Positions 44,001 through 56,000 of a DNA stretch of 64,000 nucleotides are shown here, piece after piece. Each line of letters starts with the position of its first letter. Position 1 is the first letter of the stretch. The translations under genes and the position numbers were made by a program. Below the pieces are notes generated by a model that was not told the origin of the DNA, did not search any database, and saw only the letters and a program-made list of their open reading frames with translations. Source of the DNA: Clostridiales bacterium (GTDB lineage Bacteria; Bacillota; Clostridia; Christensenellales; UBA1242); contig SVHV01000001.1 of the NCBI GenBank assembly GCA_015055605.1, positions 315,026 to 379,025 of the forward strand, in the 5' to 3' direction.

Positions 44001-47000
44001 GCAGTCTTACCTACATACATCATCTTGATACAGTCAAATAAGTCTTCATCTCCAGAATTCGACTCTAAATCAATTAGATTATAAGCGCCAGCCTCATATT
44101 GTCTATACTTAAATTCAACAGTATAAACTTGGTCAAAGAACATTTTAATTGCTGAATGTAATGGATTATTGCTCGTAAATTCTGAGTTATAAACAACATA
44201 TCCAGTATCTGTTCCTTGGTCAGCAGTATAGTATCTGAGGTTAGAACCTGTATAACCGATTTTCACGTATTTTTCTGAACTAGTTGATGTATCCCAACCA
44301 ACATATTTTTGCCAGTTTGCTAGTTCCCAAGAATTGATAACATCTTGTCCATAGTTAAACTCAAAGTACAAGTGAGGAGCAGAAACGAAGCATCCACCCA
44401 CTGCAATATTACCACTAGCATTCAAAGGATTTCCACTAAGCCCTGCTGTTGTATACACACCAACAGTTCCTAGACTTGTGACAATCACATTATCAGCATT
44501 GCCAGAAGCTTTTGGAGTTGGAGTATAAGTTGTATTTCTTTGATATTTATCTGGATTAGAACCAATCAGAGTTCCAATATTTTGGTCACTATACTCTACA
44601 GTCTCAATTTGTAATTGCATACTATCTGTAAAGAATGTAACAAGGTGAATATCTGTAACATTACCTAAGTTATTATTTCCAGTAGGATAACTACTTTCAA
44701 TTATAGCTTTTGGATTATTAGTAATATCATTTGCAGTACCTATTAGAGAGAAATTACTTGCATAATTAGTTGAATTAGAGTATTTCGCTCTCATTGTGTC
44801 ATCGTTAATTAATGACACCCTGCTACTGCCAGAATAACTACCTGTAAATCTTGTAACGCTATATGGAAGAAGTTGATATCCATCAGTATAAGAACCAGAC
44901 TGAAGTTTAAATTCAATAGAATCACCTTCTCTAACATAACTGATTTTATATCCAACATCACTTGTTGAGCCAGAAACATAGTCAATATAGTAGAACTGAC
45001 TGCCAACTGTATATGTAGCAGGTTTTACTTTTGAATCTTTAAGAACATGTGTGACTTTTGAAACATTTATAGTTTCAATATACACTTCTCTATATAAATC
45101 AAAATATGTAAAGAAGTAGAAGTCACTTGATGAATAAGGCACAGGGTCTGTATCCCTAATATCAATCTTATACTCAGCTTTATCATAAGTTGCTCTAGCA
45201 CCAGCATCACTATAAGTGGTATTAACATTAATAAGTTTTAATGAGTTACCTCTATAGCCATGTACTTCTGTTGCATCTGGCTGAGCATAATCTGTACTAG
45301 TTGTTCCTCCTGCAATAACTGAACTTATTGTTTCTGTAGGTCTAAATGGAGAATTTGCATCTTTATCCTCAGAACTACTAGAATAAGCTGATTGAATTGA
45401 ATAATATTTAGCAGGAGTTGATGTTTCAAGTACAGTTATGGTAATTGTTTCACCAACAACCGAGGCAACAACACCAGAACTATTACCAGTGAGCGTTGAT
45501 GTAGACATAAGCTCAATAGTAGCAATATCCTTACTATTATGAGTAAGCATATATTTTAGAGATTTAGCTTTTACAGATGTTGTTCCACTTGCTATATTTT
45601 GCCAGTTACCACTAGCATCAGTTGATTGATATAACCTTATTGCAACATCATTTATTGCAGAAATAGTAGTTGAATTACTATATCTATTAGCAAAGTTGAG
45701 TAGATGAATCTTAAATGATGTTCTATATTTCTGATAAATATTAGTTGTATAGTCGGAATTAACAGCGACAGCAACATTTGGATTAATAACAAAGAATATA
45801 AATTTCTCTCCATTGAAAGGAGTGAATGTATTGTTTGTCATATTTTCCAAAAGTGTCTTTTCGGTATTATTCCACTGTCCATACATACCGTAAGTATATG
45901 TTATATTACTACCATTAGTTGTAATAGCAGTATCTCTTACAACCCATGTACCAGAACCATAACTATTATCTGCAGGTGTTGTTGCTTCAACTGCCACATA
46001 GGTATAGAAACCAACTACAAACTCAGCATAGTTATAGTTATAGAAGCCTTTTTGTGTAGAACCACTAGTTGTACCAAATCTAGTACCTTTAAGTGTTTTA
46101 TCTGTACCAACAACTGAACTGTTTGTTGTGTCAAATAATGACTTAGGAAGAATTGTACTACCAGTTGCCACAGAGATTTCACTTGATGCCATTGTAGGAG
46201 ATGCCGTACCATTAATTGTTACTGTTTGTGATTTTGCACTAGTAGTATACTGTGTAATAGTTGTACCACTATGTGATGCTAGATTAATTGTAGCTAGACA
46301 ACCAGTATAATCTGTACTAGTAGCATTTACCTGCATAGTTTTAGCAGTATAGCCTAATGTTGTATATACATATAAGATACCTTTACCAGAACAATCAGTA
46401 CATGTTGATAGATTACAGCCATGACCAATTGAATGAGTATAAGTTCTTTCTCTTAAATAAATTTTAAGAGTATATGTATTTCCACTAGCACTAATTGTTG
46501 TCTTACTAGCATTTGTAGTAAATGGACTACTTTCAGAGTAAGTTGTATCTACAACATCACTAACAGCAAGTGTTCCAGCTGAACTAATCAACTCTAGTTT
46601 AACAACTTCATAACCTAAAGGAGTTACATTAGGAACATTTGTGAAGCTAAATGACAAGTTGTTTCTGTTTCCCCCAGCAGGTTTACCATAATCGGTTGTG
46701 CCAGAGAATGACATATACCTACCCCTACTAGACTGAGTGAGTAGAGATGTATGCTCTATCTTACTAATTACAGCTTGAACTTGAGCAGCAGTTATTGTAG
46801 CATTTAAGCTCACTGTACTTAAGTCAACTCTATAATCGTTACTTATTTTTAGGAAATATTTTGAATCAATTGTGAAAGTATGAGGCGATGCTACTAGACT
46901 ACAGTTAACACCGTCAGCAGTAGTTTGAGTAACATTTGTACCATTTGCAATAAACTCAAAGTCAGTTGCTCTCACTTGAGCACTAGTTCCATTTATTGTC

Positions 47001-50000
47001 ATATTTTCAACAAATTGATCGATAGGAGTAATAAATTGAAGATTATACAATTGATAAGTCTTCATGCCTGTCAAGTACTCATTTGGAGTAGAACTACTAG
47101 GATAATTATTAAGAGCAGAAGCCCTAAATATCTGTAGACTCACATCATAGTTACTTAACAAGTCAGATTTAAGTGCAGAAGCACTAGCAAGAGCTGAAGT
47201 TCTGGTATACTTAATACCTAAATATTTAGTTTCAGAATTAGTAGCAATATCTAGAATCACCTTTCTGCTACCACTAGAAGTAACAGTAGGAGTAATAGAT
47301 TGTGCACTAAATGTAGCATTGTATGCAGTTACATCAATAGAATAGTTCGCCATATTGTTAACTAATCTATATGTCTTACCAGAAACAACTGGAATCATAC
47401 TACCTATTGTTACACTTGCAACACTAGTTGAGAATGAACTATTAGCAGCAAATGTATTATTTGATGCCCCTGTTGCTGTTATATTTAGATGGTTATCAGG
47501 AACAAAGTCAATAACCTTAGTAGCTGTATACGCTCCCTCGATATATTTATCGTAGATAGTATACCATGTGGACTTATCTGTAGATAAGTATGCAGAATCA
47601 TACAAATAACTAGCATTATATGGAATAATTATCTTAGATATTGTACGAGCAGCACCTAAGTCAAATGTGATGTAGTAATACTCATATAGGCTATCGCCCT
47701 CAACATTGTATCTTAGACTCTCATATCCTGAATAGTTACCAGACTTGTCAACAATATTACTATTCTTTAGTTGAACGGCAGTTCCATCATAATATACTGT
47801 TGGATAATAACTATCACCTAAAGCATTAGTAACTGTATTACTATATAACCTTAAATATCTAGCACTAATTGTGTTCTGAACAGGTAAAGCATTTGTGCTA
47901 GTGTATGCTTTGATTACATCAACCTTTTCTACAATGAAAGGTGCTACAGTAAACTTATAGTATTGACTATAGAAGTTACTGTAAGTATTTGTCCAAGTAT
48001 TAGACTGGCTCTTAGAAGCATCATATATCTGGATACTTAAACTTGTATCATTAGAAGAAACTTTGAATGTTCCCCATGAAGTGCTATTACCAGAATTTAA
48101 GTGTCTAACTGTTGCACCACCAGTAAGAGATGTTCCAGTATATGTTGTAGAAGAACCAGGCGCTACATAATATGTAGCAGTAGCAGTAGTTGATGTACCA
48201 GCAAATACTTTCAATACATAATACTTGATTTTATAATTACTATCAGAGATAGCGAATGAAATCGACTTATTACCAGCAGATGCTCCTGATGGAGTCTTTG
48301 TTGGTGTAACAGTAACTGTACCATTTTGGGCACCTACTCTTTGTAAAGTATGTGTTTCGTTATCAATGGTATTTCTTCCAACAAATTCAATATTAATATT
48401 AAATTTAGGTACATTACTGAAGTAATCTGCAGCAAGAGCCTGCGTCCTTGTTTTAGAAGAAGTCTCATCTGAACCTGCAGTCACAACACTGTATGTTCCA
48501 TTACTACTAGATGTATGAGTAAACTTTTGAATAGCAAAAGTAGATGCAGGAGTTGCTTTCATAACAAGTATAGTATAGTAGTATGCCTTAAAGTATTTAG
48601 TATCTGCTCTACCATCAAATGTATAATCAGCAGCAGCTATCAATGTCTGAGTATGAGTACTATAAGTATCCTTTAACTCAAAGTTACCATTACCATATAT
48701 TGTAACGATACCACCATTGTCAACATTACCATCATTGTATAATTGTCTTTCAGACACTTCAGGAAAGAATGAAGTATTTAAGAATCCACTAGAATAAGCA
48801 TCATCATACATTGTCTTATCAAAGTAAATAACAATAGTTGATTGTGTACCATCATTCTTAGTGGTAATATCATAAAATCCAGAACTACTTGCAGTAGTAT
48901 TGCCTGTTGTAGTTGTTGTGCTAGGGCCACCTTGAGGACCAATTAACGAACCATTACCTACACCAGTATACCAACCATTAAAGACATATCCTGTCTGTAC
49001 ATCCACAACAACAGTGAGAACTAATTGACGTGCTGTGGTTGTATCAACAAGGTCATAAGTGTATTGATGGTTAGTTGTGTCTGATTTAATAATATATTTA
49101 TTATCACCAGGTGTTGTCCAACTATTCGTATCTGACCACTTAGTAGATACAGTAATACTTGTAATACCTACTAAGCTAGAATTATGAATAGCCTGCATTG
49201 AATATTCATGAATCATATCAGCACGATAGAGACTCACAGTAACAAATGGAGCATAAGTAAATACAACAGTTCCACTTTCTGATTCTCCAATTTTACCTCT
49301 AATATATACAGGTTCAGTATCTCTACCGTTAAATGCACCTGTTACAGAAGAAACATTACCAATGAAACAAGAACCCTCTAATGAAACCAGTCTTTTTTGG
49401 TTTTCAATAACAGTTGTACTTGTATCACCTCTTGTAAATTTAAGATTATTACCATAACATGTATATAGATTGTAATAATGTATCAAGTTTCCACTAGAAG
49501 CAGAACCTGTTGTACTAGAAGTATAAGTAATTAAACTATAAGTACTAGCTGTATCTTTGATAGTAACCTTTGTAGTACCTGTTTGAGTTAGTCTGTGATT
49601 ATCACTAAAGGCAGTACCATTTAGTTTATAGAACATCACATAAGGTCTTTCATCTTGTAATGATGGATTTTCAATATTTACAGCGATAGGCTTCCTATTA
49701 ATATCAATCTTAGGACATATTGTTGCATTAATAGTAACTGTATAGTTGTCTGAATTAGTACACTGCCCAACTTTTGAACCAGATGAATTTAAGACATGAG
49801 ATGCATTCGCTGTAAATAATTTACTCTTCTCAATATCTGTATCTACATTTCCCGATGTATCTACCACAAACTTAAATGTACCATTATAGTCTATATATAA
49901 CGAATCACCATTTGCCCATGCAAACGAATTAACAGGATTTCTTGTGTCCTTTATTGCTGTAGTACTATTAGATGTTGTGCTTATAGTATATGACGCTCTA

Positions 50001-53000
50001 GCACTCTTTTCTGTGAATGCAGAAGAATAATAAGTTACACCATCATAGGTACTATTGTAAATATTACCATCTGCAAAGTCTTGATTTACTTTCATTTGCT
50101 GAATGCTATAAATCTTGTATGTAAGAGAATTAGTAGGAATTGTCTTACTAAATTCATCATCATCACCGCTAACAACAGCATCATTTGGTGCAGTATAATT
50201 AGGACCTTCTAAAATTACAAACCTATAATAATAACTGCCAACTTTGTATACAGTAAAGCCCTTAGAGTCAGTAGATGTACTAGCTGTTTCTAAAGAGAAT
50301 GTGTATGTTTGAGAAATCAAACAACTGAATGTAGCAGTCGTACTAGTGCTAGTTAGAGATATAGATGATGTACCATCGGTGATACTAAATCCACTAGCTT
50401 TAGTAGAACCAATACTACTACTATATTCGTAGATAAATGTAACCTCAACAGCACTCTCAGTAGTACCTATATAGATAGGTATACCATCTGGATAACTAGA
50501 CGCACTAATATTTGCAGTACCACTATTATCATAAATAGTAACTGTTGTTATGCCACTCTTAGCAAAGGTCATTTTATTATTTGCATGCTCATAAGTAAAT
50601 GTACCACTTGTACCAGAAATACCATCATACTGATTAGTTGCGCCATCATATAATGATGCACCACCAAAGTATAATGAATATAATCTTAATGGATTATTAG
50701 CATCAACAACTTGAATTTTACAGTTATTTAATGTGCTTTCACTAATAAATACTTGTGAGTAATCGTTTCCACTAGTTGAATCAATAGATGCTAACTGCGT
50801 TCCACTACTATTGAGTAATTTTAGAGTAAATCCACTATCTGAAGGCTTGGTTAATTTAACATGATAGTATTTATCTGTGAAAGATAACACAAGCACATCT
50901 TTGTCATTACTTGCCCTATTTCCAAATGTTGATAAATTCACAATAGTAGCATTATTTGTAGTATCACTTAGCGAAGCTGTAGGAACTGTAGTTGTACTAG
51001 CAACTTTCAACTCCTCTGCATAAGCAATATTTTCCCTGACTGAGAAACTAGTTGCATAAGTGCCAGTAGCCCCCTTGTATCTACCATTAGAATCACCAAA
51101 GATGTCTAGTGTTTCTAGTGCATTACTTGTAGTAGAATCATATCTAACAACTAGGTCTTTGTATCTTATATTATCTACGGTTTCACCAACATTTATAGTA
51201 AAGTTAGTTACACCAAATACAAAGTAAACAGTCTTGCTAGATAGAAGTGTTGTACTAGAGGTTCCTAAATAATAAGGAGATTTAGCTAAATTATTTGAAA
51301 TAGCAGCACCTGCTTGCTCAACATATACTGCAGGAGTTATGAAATAGAACTTAACTTTCTTACCATTACTATCATCAAAGTTAGATAATGTATAGTTGTA
51401 TGGTCCTGCCGCAGTATTATATTTGAATGTTGAGGACATTGTTACTGCTGTGCCACTAGAATTTGTTACAGAAATATCTGTCGTGCCATATTTAACACTA
51501 ATTAATCTTAGTGGAGCAGAAAACATTTCAAGTGAAACTATAATGTCCTGACCAGTAACATTAGATATACCAATTTTAGTCTTGAATGCATTAGCATTTG
51601 ATGATGCAGTTGTACCAGTATTGTATTTTAGGTACTTCTCAGTTGAACTACTAGAAACATTAAGCTTGTGTGTAGTAGTAGTAGAAGTTATCAATGTATC
51701 ATTTACATAAAACTCGATAAGGTCAGAAGTCAATGTAGATACATCAACACCATCATTAATAAGTAGAGGGAATCCCCTATTGTATTGATGATACTTCATT
51801 CCACAAGTACCACCTCCACTATGGTATCTACCACCAGTTCCACAATCTTCGTCAAAGAACCATATTGAGCCAAATGAGAAACCAGAGAAACTACTTTTCT
51901 CTTTCATCTGGGCAACAGTTAATCTTGTTCCCTGAGAAGCAGTAAGTGTATGTTGTGTAGCAGATGTTCCACCAGAATGAATATCTCCATAGTAGAATGA
52001 ATAATAATTCTTTGCTGTAGCAATTGTACCAGTATTTGTCTTAGCAAATGTATGGAACTTAAGTGGATAAGTCGTTCTAGTCCATGCTGTAAATACAGAT
52101 GCAGAATAACAATACTCTATTGTTCCACTATTTGTAATGGCTGCACCACTATAATAAACATTTCGTGTACCTACTGAACTATCAAATATATTTGGCTCAG
52201 AAACTACACTATAACAATTCTGAATTTTTCCTTTGTTATTATATGCTATAGCACCTATTGTGATATCATAAGGGTTATTATTCCACAAATTATGCCTAAT
52301 ATCAATTGAGCATCTCTCAATAATTCCAGATGTTTCATTAGTTGCTGCGAAATAACCCCAATAAGAGTTATCATGAGAAGAAGAAATTGTATGATATGTT
52401 TCATATATACCACACATGGTTATCTTACCATAATTAGTTCTTACAAAAATAGATTGAACCTGATGGCTAGCGAGATACTCCGTAGCAGTCTGTCCCTTAT
52501 AATTATTAAATAGAACAGTATTCGCCAAAGCAACACTATGGAAATACAATCCAGAAATTATTGCACTAGAATTAAGTGTATTAATAAATGGATTTAATGT
52601 GTTATTAAAGTTCACATCATACAATCTATGGTTGTTTCCATCTATATGCCCACTAAACTGATTCATTTGTGGGAAAATATATTCATCATAATCCCCCAAA
52701 TTAAAATCCAACACGTTATTAGCATTTACAAGCCTAGCATTATATGCAGTAGTACTATCAGCACCTATAGCAAACAATGCGAATTCCATAGGAGTAGAAA
52801 TCAGATAGTAACCATCTGTATCCGTTTCTAATTTTGAAAGTGCCTGTCCTGCACCAGTCAGATCTGGATGAGCAGCCCTTGCTAAATCTTCCCATGAAAA
52901 TGTATACCATACAAAATCAATTCTAGTCGTTCCACTAGGATTAATATCAAATGACAGTTCTACACCACTAGAACCTATAGCGCATATTTTGAATCCATAG

Positions 53001-56000
53001 GACTGAGGAGAACTAGACTCACCCGGATTGGAGGTGTAGTTTAATGCATTTAAATTAGGATTAAGGTCATTAGTAAAATAATATGTATAAGATGTACCAC
53101 CATTGAAAGTAAACTCAAGATAATGCGGTGCACTAGATATAGTACCTATAGTAATCTTATTATTTTTATAATGCGCACTGTTATAAGTAGCAGTTTTTGT
53201 AACTGTATATGTACTAGTAATAAAGCTATATGCACCAGTTTCATTACTATTATTCAAATCAATTAATGCAGACCTACCCTGATTTCCAGGAGTACCATCA
53301 GAAACCAAATTAACTGAATATGTCCTCTCAGTTAGATATGCAGTAATATAAATCGGATAGAACGCACTGAAACAATTATCATCAGTACCATCAGAATAAC
53401 TATCAGCATCCCAGTATTCAGTATAACACTCTAACACCATAGAGTATCCTTTGGATAAAGAATTACTAACAGAAGGACCTAATCCTAGTGATGCACCGCC
53501 TTCAGAAGGAGATTCTTGATAAGCATCAACATAGCTTACTAGATTGCCATTAGGCGGTTCTATTCGAAAGTCTAAGTATGTCTCAGAACCATAATAGTGC
53601 GCCCGACCACCCCAAGATAGGAAGAATTCAGCTTCCATAGGACCATATTCATCTTCTTGTCTATCGTCTAATATATAGGCAACGGCTGGAAATGATTCAT
53701 AAGTACCATCAAAATCGGTTCCACCAGTAGCCTGACAAATTATCTTAGTATATATGACATCTTCTACCGCTGTAGTACCATCATTATAAAGATAAAATGA
53801 ATCACTACCTGCAGGGTCATAACAAGCAACATGATAGTAATCATAAGATATAACAATACATGCAATACCCGCATTAGCAATGGTTGCATAAGTACTAGAT
53901 GATGTTAGATTTAAAGTAGAGGAAGTAGATAAATAACCAGTGCTGTTAGAGGTATAATGAGTCAAGGTTTTAGTCGCGCCCGTGGAACTAGAAGTAAATT
54001 CACTTGACGACAGATAGGAATAACCAACCTGTGAACAACTCGTAGAATGTATACCATAATACATTATATTCCAATCACATATTTCAGCTCCATACCAAAA
54101 ATACTGATTAGTCATTAAGTAATTTCTATTAGCGAACTTCGTTCCATTAATATTGATGGCAGTATAAGACCAGTCAACAGGGTCCGTATATTGTATAGTA
54201 TAAGAAGAATTTGATTTTAAGCCAGTTATTTTATATAGAGTAAGTTCAAATTCATTATAATAATTTGATAATAAAGTGTATAAGTTACTATTAGCTGTTC
54301 CACTTGTGCCTACCCACGAAGACGAAGGACTCAATGTTCTAACTTTTGTAACAGTACAATTTGCTTGTGATACGGTAAAATCATTTATAGTCTTGTCTGT
54401 AGCACCAGGATTGTCCTTGTATTGAGCAACGACGAAATATCTCTGAGCAGGTGAATGGACTGTATCAATCTGAATGAAATTATCAGATTCTGTAGTTGTA
54501 GACTGATATATTTGATGGTTATTACCATAGTAATACCAGTAACAAGTTGTACCCGAACTGGAACTAGTAGGCACCATTACAAAGTTTGGAGCGTGGGTTG
54601 CTTTTGAATTTCCAAGATATGTACCAGCATAAGTGCTACTACTATTTAAAGATGGTATTTTTTCATCTATTAAATACTCTGTCCTTGTCCTATAGCTCGT
54701 ACCGGTAACAGGAGTAGTAATATAATGAGTGGTAAAATATTCTGGATTGTATTCTTTTAGGAAAGCTACACCATTATACCTCGAACTGTAATAACCATAA
54801 GGCGAATAAATAGGGAAAATATTAGAGGTTGCATGATTTGCCCTACTATAAATTCTCTTTCCATTGTATGCAGTGTATGAAGAAGTGGTAGTTATAGTAG
54901 AGAAAGTTATAGTACCACTTGAGTTAATCTGAGGAATAATTGACGAAGAATTGCTAGCCAATGACTGTGCAGGGAATACACCATTAGCAGCTAAATTTGT
55001 AACAGAATTATCTGAGTTTAGTATCGCGTAAGAAGTGGTTACCAGCCTAAATAACCATAAAGTAATACCGCCCTTAACATAATACTCATAGTATTCATAA
55101 CCATCACCATAATCTACAGGGACTTCCTCAGTAATTTCATACGAAACTTGATAATAATAACCACCTTTCGTATACATATAATCATTTACATTGTTACAAT
55201 AATCTACTCCCCAAATATGGAGGTAATTACCATTACAAATATTTCTAATAAGGGTATTAAAACTTGATAAATTTGAAGAAATAGATTCTTGTCTAACAAT
55301 CCTATAAGATGTACTAATAGTCGGTAGTGATTGTGAAGATGAATATGTACCTAATGTATCATAATAACTAATTGCATTTGTTACAGCTTGATATGAGTTA
55401 CTAGACCCACTACTACTATTACTCGTAAAATAGTGTGTAAATCCTGCAAAGTATGTATTATCTGCTAATTCCATCAAATCACTAGGAATAGCGATTGAAG
55501 TGGATTTTCGATTATTATAGGACCCAATTTGGTCCATGGTAACTTTGCATGAAGAATTCATCTTACCAACAAAGACGGATAATTTAAAATTATTGGAGGT
55601 ATTAGTACCATCCATATTATATTTAAGAGAGCGCACAGGAATAGTATAATTACTATATACCGCAACACCCACCATACTAAAGCTGGCATTTCCCAATCCA
55701 ACAACATTACCATAAATCAAACTACTATGAATGGTATTAGTAAAAGAGGCATTAGTTATCGGGTTTGTAGTATTTATACCACAATAACCCCACGAATAGT
55801 ATATGTGTGAATTAGTAATCTTGACATCTTCTATCTTTACATTAGAGCCAGTAACAGCTCCTGCCAGTGTACCACAATACTGCATTCTAGAGGAAAAATT
55901 AATTTCCATTCTTGTATAAGAAAGAGTTAGGTTTCGAACAATAGCATTAGCACCTAATTGACCAAAAAAACCATAATAATCTATATCATTATTATCCACA

